Below are positions 1 through 7,693 of a stretch of DNA of 64,000 nt, piece by piece. The position numbers and the translations under genes are program-made. The notes under the pieces are model-generated. The model was not told the origin of the DNA. It did no database searches and saw nothing but the letters and a program-made list of their open reading frames with translations. This DNA comes from an uncultured Paracoccaceae bacterium (GTDB lineage: Bacteria; Pseudomonadota; Alphaproteobacteria; Rhodobacterales; Rhodobacteraceae). Numbering within the stretch: the stretch's first letter is position 1; every line of letters begins with the position of its first letter. The stretch is taken from assembly GCA_951812615.1 (NCBI GenBank), contig CATOSU010000002.1, positions 372,001 through 436,000 of the forward strand, written 5' to 3'.

Positions 1-304
1 AAGTCTGAGGATCCTGAAAGATCATCCCGATCCGGTCACCCCGGATACTGCGCATCTCGGATTCACTGCGGCCGCACAGCTCTTCACCTTCGAACAGGAT
101 AGAGCCGGCACTGACCCGTCCGGGGGCTTCGAGAAGGTCGATGATGGCATTGCCGATCGTCGATTTCCCAGCGCCCGATTCCCCCACCAACCCGACAACC
201 TCGCCCGGCCCGACGGCAAGACTGACGCTGCGGGCCGCCCGGACAGTGCCTCGGCGGGTGGGAAACTCCACATCGAGGTCATTTGTTTTCAACAGTTCTG
301 TCAT
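1..304 (-). CDS. peptide/dipeptide ABC transporter ATPase (DppD/OppD type), partial
   Basis: Only the N-terminal ~101 residues are in the window; the rest lies beyond the left edge. The reading begins [14 protein letters not shown] and contains a Walker A motif GESGAGKST at about residues 41-49 and a Q-loop (IFQDPQ) around residue 97, the normal spacing for an ABC nucleotide-binding domain of the oligopeptide/dipeptide group. The ATG overlaps the stop of the upstream permease gene by four bases (ATGA), so it belongs to the operon SBP-permease-permease-ATPase that starts near 3814. It would energise peptide uptake from the cytoplasmic face. The substrate is not readable from this fragment; nickel or other small-molecule importers share the architecture. 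Confidence 0.85.
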   Translation of the reverse strand, partial: MTELLKTNDLDVEFPTRRGTVRAARSVSLAVGPGEVVGLVGESGAGKSTIGNAIIDLLEAPGRVSAGSILFEGEELCGRSESEMRSIRGDRIGMIFQDPQT

Positions 305-1236
305 CGCAGCTTTGGATTGAGAGCGTCCCGCATCCAGTCGCCGAGCAGGTTCACGGCAAAGACAAGGACGACGAGCGCGATGGCAGGGAATAGGGTGATC
401 CACCAAAGCCCGGAGAACAGGTAATCGTTCCCCACCCGGATCAGGGTTCCAAGCGATGGTGTCGTGGGTGGGATGCCTTGCCCCAGGAAGGACAGCGTCG
501 CTTCTGCGATAATGGCCAGCGCCAGGCCGATGGTCGCAATGACAAGAACCGGGCGCAGCGTATTGGGCAGAATATGACGCAGCATGATCAACCATCCCGG
601 CAATCCGATGATGCGGGCGGCCTGCACATATTCCTTGTTGGCCTCAACGAGTGTCGCGCCGCGGGTCACGCGGGCGAACTGTGGCCAGTCGGTCAGACCG
701 ATGGCGAGGATGACGACATAGACCGCGAACTCCTGACGCAACTCCAGCGGCAGGAAGGCCCGTCCGATACCGTTGATCAGGATCGCCAGCAGGATGCCGG
801 GAATGGTCAGCTGGACATCGGCGATCCGCATGATGATCGCGTCGGTCACGCCCCCGACATAGCCCGAGATCACGCCCAGTGTGACCCCCAGCACCATACC
901 CAGACAGACCGCTGCCGCGCCCACCATGATCGACAGGCGGCCGCCGTACAGGATCGTCGACAGCATATCCCGGCCCTGATTGTCAGTGCCCAGAAGGTAC
1001 TGCGGCTGCCCACCTTCGATCCAGGCCGGGGGCAGTTTGCCGTCCCAGAGCGATATCTGTGCCGGGTCGAACGGATCGAAAGGTGCGATAAGCGGGGCAA
1101 AGACGCAGGCCAGGATGGCAAAGAGCGTGATCGCGGCGGCGAACACTGCCCCGGGCGAATGAATGAACGACCAGACGATATCGTTGTCCCTGACCCGCTG
1201 CCAGCGGGTCGTTGGGCGGTTCTCTTGCAGTGACAT
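301..1236 (-). CDS. peptide ABC transporter permease (DppC/OppC type)
   Basis: A 311-residue inner-membrane protein with the BPD_transp_1 pattern: a cytoplasmic N-terminus, a first helix near residues 30-55, then five further helices, with the EAA-loop region in the segment [19 protein letters not shown]. The N-terminal extension typical of DppC (sequence beginning [12 protein letters not shown]) is present. I chose the ATG at 1236 because it overlaps the upstream permease stop as TGATG; longer in-frame readings run into that gene. It pairs with the DppB-type permease as the heterodimeric channel. Specificity for peptides is inferred from the family of the neighbouring binding protein. Confidence 0.9.
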   Translation of the reverse strand: MSLQENRPTTRWQRVRDNDIVWSFIHSPGAVFAAAITLFAILACVFAPLIAPFDPFDPAQISLWDGKLPPAWIEGGQPQYLLGTDNQGRDMLSTILYGGRLSIMVGAAAVCLGMVLGVTLGVISGYVGGVTDAIIMRIADVQLTIPGILLAILINGIGRAFLPLELRQEFAVYVVILAIGLTDWPQFARVTRGATLVEANKEYVQAARIIGLPGWLIMLRHILPNTLRPVLVIATIGLALAIIAEATLSFLGQGIPPTTPSLGTLIRVGNDYLFSGLWWITLFPAIALVVLVFAVNLLGDWMRDALNPKLR

Positions 1237-2204
1237 CAGTTCCCCAGCCGGATGCGCGGATCGACAACAAAGTACAGGATGTCGACGACGAGATTGATCA
1301 GGACGAACAGCAGGGCCACGAACACCAGATAGGCGGCCATGATCGGCACGTCGACGAAATCGACGGCCTGGATGAACATCAGCCCGGTGCCGGGCCATTG
1401 GAACACGGTTTCAGTGATGACGGAAAAGGCGATCAGCCCCCCGATGTTTAGGCCGATGATTGTGATGACCGGAACTAACGTGTTGCGCAGAGCGTGGCGA
1501 AAGTTGATGGCCCGTTCCGACAAACCTCGGGCGCGGGCGAATTTGATGAAGTCAGTCTGCATGACCTCCAACATCTCGGCCCGTACCAGCCGCAGGATCA
1601 AGGTCAGCTGAAACAGCGACAGGGTGATGGCCGGCAGGATGATCGCGCGCCAGCCATCGATGGTGAGCAGCGAAGTCTTCCACCAGCCGAATTCCATGGT
1701 GCCGCTGCGCCCCGACGACGGCAGCCAGCGCAGGTGAACGGCGAAGACATAGATCAGCGCGATGCCGATGATGAAGGTGGGCAGGCTGACCCCGACCAGC
1801 GAGACCGACAGGATAATCCGGCTGGTCCAGGCGCTGCGTCGGATGCCGGTGTAGATCCCCAACGTGATGCCCACGACCAGCGCGATGATCGCACTGACAA
1901 AGACCAGTTCCAGGGTAGCAGGCAGGCGTTCCAGGATCAGTTCGTCCACCGGCCGTTTGATCCGGTAGCTCAGGCCGAAATCGCCTTGCAGCGCGTTGCC
2001 GAGGAACCGGGCGTATTGCGTCAGGATCGGATCATCGAGGCCAAGTTGCTGGCGAATTTCGATCCGTTGTTCCCGCGTGGCATCCTGGCCGACCATGTTG
2101 TTGACCGGGTCGCCGACGAAGTTGAACAGCGAAAAGCTGACCGCTGAAACGATCGCCATAACCAGCACCGACTGGGCAAGCCGTTTGAGGACAAAGAATA
2201 TCAT
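1236..2204 (-). CDS. peptide ABC transporter permease (DppB/OppB type)
   Basis: A 322-residue integral membrane protein beginning MIFFVLKRLAQSVLVM, with the DppB-type layout: an N-terminal helix, a periplasmic loop including DPVNNMVGQDATREQR, then a five-helix BPD_transp_1 core with the EAA loop around EVMQTDFIKFARARGLS. It forms the channel with the downstream DppC-type permease, with which it shares a one-base TGATG overlap, implying translational coupling. It is second in the operon after the binding-protein gene, from which it is separated by 50 bases that hold a strong hairpin. Family membership is clear; the imported ligand is not. Confidence 0.9.
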   Translation of the reverse strand: MIFFVLKRLAQSVLVMAIVSAVSFSLFNFVGDPVNNMVGQDATREQRIEIRQQLGLDDPILTQYARFLGNALQGDFGLSYRIKRPVDELILERLPATLELVFVSAIIALVVGITLGIYTGIRRSAWTSRIILSVSLVGVSLPTFIIGIALIYVFAVHLRWLPSSGRSGTMEFGWWKTSLLTIDGWRAIILPAITLSLFQLTLILRLVRAEMLEVMQTDFIKFARARGLSERAINFRHALRNTLVPVITIIGLNIGGLIAFSVITETVFQWPGTGLMFIQAVDFVDVPIMAAYLVFVALLFVLINLVVDILYFVVDPRIRLGN

Positions 2205-2221
2205 GCTGGGCCGTTCAAAGG

Positions 2222-2247
2222 TCGGGGCGGACCGAAGCCCGCCCCGA
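2222..2247 (-). terminator. intercistronic stem-loop after the peptide-binding-protein gene
   Basis: A perfect 9-bp inverted repeat (TCGGGGCGG / CCGCCCCGA) with an 8-base loop lies between the binding-protein stop and the DppB-type start. No long U-run follows on the minus strand, so it is more likely a partial terminator or mRNA 3'-end stabiliser, which would let the binding protein be made in excess over the permeases. Confidence 0.55.
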
Positions 2248-2254
2248 AGATCCG

Positions 2255-3814
2255 TTACTGCTTGACCACGAAGCGCGGGCGGACCGCGTCGTCAGCCGCG
2301 ATGGGTACATCCCAACCGTCGGCGATGCCCCAGGCCAAAACCTGGTGGTGGATCGGGACATAAGGCATGTCGGCCTTTACCAGCGACCAGGCCTCGTCAA
2401 TCATCATCGTCCGCTTGTCGATATCGATTTCAGTGGTGATCGCCGCGGTGATTTCATCCACGCGGTCGTTCTTGTAGCCAGTGGCGTTCCACGACCCGCT
2501 GCTTTCCAGCAGGTAAGAGAACACGTAGTGGCTGTCGAGCGTCGGCACGCCCCATCCAAGCATGTAGAAATCGGTTTCCCGCTTCTGGATTTTGGGGAAG
2601 TGCTGGGCCTTCGGGATCGCGTCCAGGCTGACCCGCACGCCGATCTTGGCCAGCATCGCCACAGCCGCCTGACAGATCTTTTCGTCGTTGTTGTAGCGAT
2701 TGTTGGGGCAATCCAGCTGAACCGAGAAGCCATCGGGATAACCTGCTTCGGCCAGAAGAGCCTTGGCCTTGGCCGCGTCAAAGCCGTAGGATTCGTCGTT
2801 GCCGGGCGTGTTGCCCAGAACGCCCGGAGGCGTGATCATGCCAGTCGGGAACGACAGGCCTTCCATCACGACGCGCTGGATCGCGGCTTTGTCGATGGCA
2901 AGGTTCATGGCCTCGCGCACCTTGGGGTCCTTGAACGGATTGCCCTCGGCATCCGATGTCCGCAGCTTGTCGATACCCTGGTCCATGCCGAAAAAGATCG
3001 ACCGGATCTGGGCGACCGTGGTCACATGCAGCCCGTCCGAGCCTTCGATCCGCTTGAGATCCTGCAACGGTGGGTCAAGCACGAAGTCGACCTCGCCGGA
3101 CAGAAGTGCTGCAACACGGGTGGCCGCGTTGGTGATCGGGCGGTACTCGATCTTGTCGATATTGCCGGGGAACATGCCTTCGCCCCACCAGTCGCCGTTG
3201 CGCATCAGCACGGTCATTTCATCCGGCGCACGGCTTTCCAGCACAAACGGGCCGGTGCCGTTGGCGTTGCGCACGGCATAGGTTTCTTCCTTGGCCTTGA
3301 AGTCCTGCGGGGCCACAACGTTGTTGGCCTCGGCCCAGCCCTTGTCGATCATGTAGATCGAGGTCAGCTGGTTGGGCAGGATCGGATTGGCACCATCGGT
3401 CAGGAGCTTCACTGTATAGTCGTCAATCACCTCGACACTGGCGACACTCTTGGCCTGTTCCTTGAAGTCCGACGCTTCGTGCTTGGCCCGCTCAAAAGAA
3501 AAAACCACATCTTCGGCGGTAAAGTCGGCACCGTCGTGGAACTTCACGCCCTGACGCAGCTTGAAGGTCCAGCCGTCGGCCCCGGCTTCCCAGCTTTCGG
3601 CCAGTTCCGGCTGAAGCGTCAGAGCTGCGTCGCGTGTCACTAGCGCTTCGTAGATCTGGCCGTTCATCGCGTTGGTCGGGCCTTCGTTCTGGGAATGCGG
3701 ATCCATAGTCAGGGCGTCGCCCTGGCTGGTCCAGCGAAATACGTTTTCCGCCAATGCTGGGCTGGCCAAAATCAACGCAGTCGCTGAGACGGCAAGCATT
3801 TTTCCGTAATGCAT
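2255..3814 (-). CDS. ABC transporter substrate-binding protein, peptide family (SBP_bac_5, DppA-like)
   Basis: A 519-residue periplasmic binding protein with a Sec signal peptide (about residues 1-22, ending ILASPALA) and the family-5 pattern LTMDPHSQNEGPTNAMNGQIYEAL followed by WTFKLRQGVKFHDG. I chose the ATG at 3814 because GGAGGA stands six bases before it; an in-frame ATG at 3826 would place that Shine-Dalgarno sequence inside the gene. It is the first gene of the peptide ABC operon, and a stem-loop follows its stop. It should capture oligopeptides or similar ligands in the periplasm; this family also binds opines, nickel complexes and other solutes, so the ligand is uncertain. Confidence 0.9.
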   Translation of the reverse strand: MHYGKMLAVSATALILASPALAENVFRWTSQGDALTMDPHSQNEGPTNAMNGQIYEALVTRDAALTLQPELAESWEAGADGWTFKLRQGVKFHDGADFTAEDVVFSFERAKHEASDFKEQAKSVASVEVIDDYTVKLLTDGANPILPNQLTSIYMIDKGWAEANNVVAPQDFKAKEETYAVRNANGTGPFVLESRAPDEMTVLMRNGDWWGEGMFPGNIDKIEYRPITNAATRVAALLSGEVDFVLDPPLQDLKRIEGSDGLHVTTVAQIRSIFFGMDQGIDKLRTSDAEGNPFKDPKVREAMNLAIDKAAIQRVVMEGLSFPTGMITPPGVLGNTPGNDESYGFDAAKAKALLAEAGYPDGFSVQLDCPNNRYNNDEKICQAAVAMLAKIGVRVSLDAIPKAQHFPKIQKRETDFYMLGWGVPTLDSHYVFSYLLESSGSWNATGYKNDRVDEITAAITTEIDIDKRTMMIDEAWSLVKADMPYVPIHHQVLAWGIADGWDVPIAADDAVRPRFVVKQ

Positions 3815-4050
3815 TTCTTCCTCCATGTTGAGTTTGTGCGATCGGTCTTGTCTGACCTCGCGGTTTTTACATATCGACCTTACACCACAAGCGAAGTTGG
3901 TAAAGAGAATTGAACGGCCAAGGCGTTACTGGACGCATGGCGACTTTTTTCCTGCCCCGGCCGCAATTACACTCACGCGGGTTTCGATGTATGAAGACAC
4001 CAGCCGAAGCCGCCGAACAGACGGGTCAGTCAACAGAATGGGTGAAACTC
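3815..4050. promoter_or_regulatory. divergent intergenic region of the peptide ABC operon and the RidA-family gene
   Basis: About 235 bases separate the two divergent starts and must carry both promoters. I see no clear inverted repeat or sigma-70 consensus. An open stretch continues upstream of the chosen RidA start (in-frame ATG at 3991), so the non-coding part could be shorter. Confidence 0.4.
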
Positions 4051-4536
4051 ATGCAACTCAAATCAGTGTCCGGGAGCACACCGGAAGAGCGTCTGGAAGA
4101 ACTCGGACTGGACCTGCCGCCAGTGCCCGAAGCGGTCGCCGATTATGTCACGCATACCCGGATCGGACCGGTCATTTACACCTCGGGCATGTTGCCGTGG
4201 ATTGCCGGGGACCTCAAATTCAAAGGAAAGATGGGGGCTGAGCTGACCGTTGAACAAGGGTATCAGGCGTTCCAGCTTTCGGCACTGAATGGCCTGTCGT
4301 TGCTTCGTTCGATCACCGGTGATCTTGGCCGGATAAAGCGCATCCACCGCCTTGAAGGAACCGGCGGTGCTACACCTGATTTTTACGATATGCCCATCGC
4401 TCTGAATGGAGCCTCACACCTGATCAATACGGTCTTTGGAGAGAAAGGGGCACATACCCGGATGATCTACTCCAACCCATCCATGCCCATCAATTGCGCG
4501 ACACTCCTTGTATTCTGGGCCGAGGTCGCAGACTGA
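4051..4536 (+). CDS. RidA/YjgF-family protein
   Basis: 161 residues from the chosen ATG (MQLKSVSGSTPEERL). The body matches the YjgF/YER057c/UK114 fold: VIYTSGMLPW near residues 47-56, YQAFQLSALNGLSLLRSITGD mid-protein, and a C-terminal strand MPINCATLLVFWAEVAD. The segment TPEERLEELGLDLPP at the N-terminus is typical of the longer RidA subgroup rather than the ~128-residue imine deaminase. Canonical RidA hydrolyses reactive enamines/imines from PLP enzymes; it is not clear that this subgroup shares that reaction. The start is uncertain: ATG codons at 3910 and 3991 are in frame but lack better ribosome sites. It is divergent from the peptide importer. Confidence 0.8.
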   Translation: MQLKSVSGSTPEERLEELGLDLPPVPEAVADYVTHTRIGPVIYTSGMLPWIAGDLKFKGKMGAELTVEQGYQAFQLSALNGLSLLRSITGDLGRIKRIHRLEGTGGATPDFYDMPIALNGASHLINTVFGEKGAHTRMIYSNPSMPINCATLLVFWAEVAD

Positions 4537-4645
4537 GCGCAAGCCGCGACCACGCTAAAGAGCATGGACCCGGCAGAAAACGGTGAGGTTGGAGCCACGC
4601 CGGTTCCTGGGACCGGTCGTGTTCGGGTCGGGCATGTCGCCTGCG

Positions 4646-5062
4646 CTACCCGTCCCGTCCGGGCTCGTTCGGATTGCTGCAGAAAAGTGCGATCTTGTTG
4701 CCCTGAGGGTCGCGCAGGTAGCCAACAAAAAAATGTGGCCCATACGACGCGCGAAAGCCGGGCTGACCTTCGTCCAGTCCACCAGCGGCCAGCGCGGCAG
4801 CGTGAAGCTCACGCACCTGATTTTGACTGCGTGCCTCGAACGCGACCATAACACCGTTCCCAGCCGAGGCCGGACGCCCGTCGAAGGTTGGTTTGACGTA
4901 GAAATCGGGCAGAACCGGAGACTGCCCCGGCGGTACAGGCAGCGCGTAGCTCAGGCCCTCGGGACCCTCCGTCAGCCCATAGTCAAGCGCGGGCAGGAAC
5001 GCAGAGTAAAACCGCTTCGCGCGGGTCAAATCATCAGCGCCGACAGTGACATAGGCAATCAT
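4646..5062 (-). CDS. VOC (glyoxalase/bleomycin-resistance) family protein
   Basis: 138 residues beginning MIAYVTVGADDLTRAKRFYSAFL, the signature first beta-alpha-beta of a VOC module, and closing with VGYLRDPQGNKIALFC, the usual C-terminal metal-ligand strand. The small size fits a one-module-pair dimer of the type annotated as lactoylglutathione lyase-like; the actual reaction cannot be told. The frame stays open upstream to 5164, but those ~34 extra codons derive from a decayed IS3 transposase C-terminus, so I start at the internal ATG (5062). It is convergent with the RidA-family gene. Confidence 0.8.
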   Translation of the reverse strand: MIAYVTVGADDLTRAKRFYSAFLPALDYGLTEGPEGLSYALPVPPGQSPVLPDFYVKPTFDGRPASAGNGVMVAFEARSQNQVRELHAAALAAGGLDEGQPGFRASYGPHFFVGYLRDPQGNKIALFCSNPNEPGRDG

Positions 5063-5086
5063 GCTGCGGGTTCCCATCCGGATGTG

Positions 5087-5209
5087 TGAGGTGCCCCGAG
5101 TTTCCTGAACACCTGCCTGTTTCAGTTTGTGCTGTCTGATCTCGAAGTCAACGGGCGACAGCATGATGTGGTTCGTGTGCTTGCGCTTGGGGATGTAGAA
5201 CAGCTCGAT
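5087..5209 (-). pseudogene. decayed C-terminal fragment of an IS3-family OrfB transposase
   Basis: Reading the minus strand gives IELFYIPKRKHT followed by MLSPVDFEIRQHKLKQAGV, which matches the conserved end of IS3-group OrfB proteins (FYN-P-K-RRH-T ... LSP-x-FE). The codon just before, where the family usually has Tyr (DYIE), is TAG, and nothing recognisable remains further upstream. The fragment runs in frame into the start of the VOC gene. It differs from the C-terminus of the intact IS3 element at 31890-33147, so it comes from another insertion. Confidence 0.6.
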
Positions 5210-5442
5210 CTACGCGCCGACGTCCATGAACCACATGAGGGTCAAAGACGATTGAGACGAAGCGTCGACAGCGGAGGCCCGGCGTGCACCAGTGTGCGAC
5301 CTCGCGTTGCACATGACAGGTGATCACGTACAAACTCGATCCCTGCCCTTTTCAGGGCCGATCGGATCCAAGTCGTGATCACAGGTGCTTTATCTCAGGG
5401 AAAACTGGTTTTCATCGCCCCAAAATCAGTCACCAATACCTT
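5210..5442. other. intergenic region with no recognisable gene
   Basis: Contains the upstream debris of the transposase fragment and the promoter region of the first SGNH-like gene. No convincing reading frame, RNA gene or strong dyad was seen. Confidence 0.4.
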
Positions 5443-6396
5443 ATGCTTCTGCGCGTCCCTATAGTTTTCGCAGCTCTCCTGGTTGTGTCTTCCTGTACAC
5501 AGCCCGCAGACATCGCGCCTGTTGAGGCACCACAAACCAACCCGGCAAGCGCAACGGCCAGCGTCCCGGATGCTTCCAAACCCGCGCCGGAAACGCCGCC
5601 GGCACCCGGCCCCCAAAACCGCCCCGGCCGTGAAACGGCTGCGGTGTTGGTGCTGGGCGATAGCCAGATCTCATTTGGCGCAGGCGGCGCCTACACCGCG
5701 TTTCTTGAAAACCTTGCACAACGCTGCGGTGCCGTACCCCGACGCTTTGCTCGCGCAGACGCGGCAGCCATAGGTGTACGCTCAACCTCGCTGCACCACT
5801 GGACCGCACGCAACGATCCTGCCCGTGGGATGATCTGCGATGTTGACCCCACCTATGGCGTGAATGCGGGCAGTTACGGTGTCACGTCAAAGGGGCGCAG
5901 CTATGTCCAGATCGGTGCCGATCCGAACTATCCCTTTTGCACTGCGAACAGAAGTCCGCTGGAAGCGGTTTTTGATGTGCCCAGATTTGACCCCGACCTT
6001 GTCGTTCTGGCCTTTCTGGGCAATTCCACGGACCGCTGGCAATCCGGCGCGAATGCGCGCGGCGACTGGCGTGCGGTCGCGGCACAATTGCCCGCCGGAA
6101 CGCCCTGTATCGTGATGACCACTATCCCGACCTATGAGGCGGACGAAAACGACCGCCGCACGCGCGCGCAAACCAACCTCGCCGCTGCCGTCGAGCGTAA
6201 CGGCACCTGCGCCTTTGTTCCGGGCGTGACCGTCGCGACCCGCCGTGCCGTCGAGGGGAATGCCGCATTCTTTCGCACCGATGCCGCCGGCTCTGTCATA
6301 GACCCCCATCACCCCACCGCCGCCTCTGCGTCCCGTTTCATCGACATCCAGACGCCTGCCCTTTGCGCAGCCCTGAACCAAGTGATCCCAAGCTAA
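5443..6396 (+). CDS. secreted SGNH/GDSL-hydrolase-like lipoprotein (first of a tandem pair)
   Basis: 317 residues from the ATG at 5443. Residues 1-20 form a lipoprotein signal (MLLRVPIVFAALLVVSSC, lipobox VSSC), followed by a Pro/Ala-rich linker to about residue 65. The body begins AAVLVLGDSQISFGAG, a GDS block as in SGNH hydrolases, and ends with DPHHPTAASASRFI, which resembles the catalytic Asp-x-x-His of block V. An intermediate conserved segment is GVRSTSLHHWTAR. It should sit at the outer or inner membrane facing the periplasm and hydrolyse an ester, possibly on an envelope polymer. The downstream gene is a paralogue 9 bases away, so they are co-transcribed. The Gln after GDS instead of Leu is unusual; the substrate is unknown. 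Confidence 0.72.
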   Translation: MLLRVPIVFAALLVVSSCTQPADIAPVEAPQTNPASATASVPDASKPAPETPPAPGPQNRPGRETAAVLVLGDSQISFGAGGAYTAFLENLAQRCGAVPRRFARADAAAIGVRSTSLHHWTARNDPARGMICDVDPTYGVNAGSYGVTSKGRSYVQIGADPNYPFCTANRSPLEAVFDVPRFDPDLVVLAFLGNSTDRWQSGANARGDWRAVAAQLPAGTPCIVMTTIPTYEADENDRRTRAQTNLAAAVERNGTCAFVPGVTVATRRAVEGNAAFFRTDAAGSVIDPHHPTAASASRFIDIQTPALCAALNQVIPS

Positions 6397-6405
6397 GAGA
6401 TTGCC

Positions 6406-7332
6406 ATGCTACGCATCCTCGCCCTCACAACCTCCCTGTTTGCAGCCCCTATGGCGCAATCAGAGCAGTTCGTCTCGCCCGACATACTGGTGCTTGGCGA
6501 CAGCCAGATACCTTTCGGGTCTGGCCCGGTGTTTCTGGAGTTCTTTGAAAACCTCAACAAACACTGCCCACCCGGACCCGAAACGAGGGCGGCGATGGCC
6601 CAGATTGATGACATGAAAGTCGCTGTCATCGGCGTGCGCTCAACTTCTATTCAGTCATGGACCGCGCGGTCAGGCAGGGGCAAGGGTGCGATCTGCAATG
6701 TAGACAAAAACTGGAAAGCAAATGCAGGCACCTTTGGCTTCATCAACCGCACTGGCAACAAGTACAAGCAAATGGGTCAGGGCAAACCCTACCAATTCTG
6801 CCAGAAAGGCAAATCCGCTTTCGAGGCGATGTTCCGGCCCGATTATTACAAACCCAAATTGTTACTGATGTCCTTTTTGGGAAATTCGACGAAACGCTGG
6901 GCCAGCAGCCGTGATAACGCGTTGGCGGATGTGCAAAAACTGATGTCGCAAATCCCCCAAGGCACGCCCTGCATTTTCATGACGACAGCTCCGCCCTACT
7001 CCAAAAAGATCGTGGACCGCCGGCTCAAAGCGCAGGCCAACATCAAATGGGCGTTTGAACAAATCCCAGACAGTTGCACCTTTGTCGAAGGCGCAACCCC
7101 CGAAACGGTCGCCGCCAACAAAGGCAACAAAAGATACTTCCGCCGCAACAAATCCGGCCGTGTAAAGGACCCCTACCACCCCAATGAAAGGGCGGCCAAT
7201 AACTTCTTCAAGCTTCAAATGAGTGCCATCTGCCATGCAATATTCAATGAAATCAAACCACTTGCTGCCACTTCTACACAGGTTGCGTCCATAGCCGGCC
7301 CAATTCTTGGCACTTCGGCGTCACTACCTTGA
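6406..7332 (+). CDS. secreted SGNH/GDSL-hydrolase-like protein (second of a tandem pair)
   Basis: 308 residues with a Sec signal peptide (MLRILALTTSLFAAPMAQS) and no lipobox Cys. It parallels the gene just upstream: DILVLGDSQIPFGSG near residue 30, VIGVRSTSIQSWTAR, ICNVDKNWKANAGTFGF, LLMSFLGNSTKRWAS, TPCIFMTT and a terminal DPYHPNERAANNF with the expected catalytic Asp and His. The two proteins are clearly tandem duplicates, one lipid-anchored and one soluble. This copy is Lys-rich where the first is Asp/Glu/Arg-rich, suggesting divergence in partner or substrate. Function beyond the SGNH fold is not readable. Confidence 0.72.
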   Translation: MLRILALTTSLFAAPMAQSEQFVSPDILVLGDSQIPFGSGPVFLEFFENLNKHCPPGPETRAAMAQIDDMKVAVIGVRSTSIQSWTARSGRGKGAICNVDKNWKANAGTFGFINRTGNKYKQMGQGKPYQFCQKGKSAFEAMFRPDYYKPKLLLMSFLGNSTKRWASSRDNALADVQKLMSQIPQGTPCIFMTTAPPYSKKIVDRRLKAQANIKWAFEQIPDSCTFVEGATPETVAANKGNKRYFRRNKSGRVKDPYHPNERAANNFFKLQMSAICHAIFNEIKPLAATSTQVASIAGPILGTSASLP

Positions 7333-7693
7333 TCTGAGTTGGCGGGTCGACCCACAGAACTGGCCTACGCCACATCGATCAACATTGTATCCCTGACATA
7401 ACCTCGCAATTCTCTTTGCAGGGTGTGCATCGGCTGCATGTTGCCGCGAGATTTCCATATCGAACCGGTCGTCGCGCAAACCGGGGCCAAGACCCCATCA
7501 GTCAGTTGCCGACAAAGTTCGCCAAGCCGACTTGAGCGCCTTGAAAACTCGAGTGGCTCGCTTTTCGGGTGGATCGTCAGCGGTCGTGCGGACACCGGTA
7601 ACCTGAACGAGGCGGGAATGGGCGCAGAATGGTGTGGCGCCGCTTCCTCTTCGATCCATTTCATCGTGGAGGATGCGACGCACGGCCTTTGAG
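7333..7693. other. convergent intergenic region without a supported gene
   Basis: Lies between the end of the second SGNH gene and the end of the amidase gene. Short open frames exist on both strands but none has a ribosome site or recognisable motif. A 10-bp self-complementary GGGTCGACCC occurs near 7346 but is not followed by a T-run. Confidence 0.4.

Noticed and set aside
2345-3643. Long open frame on the plus strand (432 codons)
   Set aside because: Entirely antisense to the peptide-binding-protein gene; composition is the usual high-GC shadow, with no domain or ribosome site.
7365-7692. Two opposing ~90-100 codon frames in the convergent gap
   Set aside because: No ribosome site, domain or consistent coding pattern; both include low-complexity, frame-shadow-like sequence.
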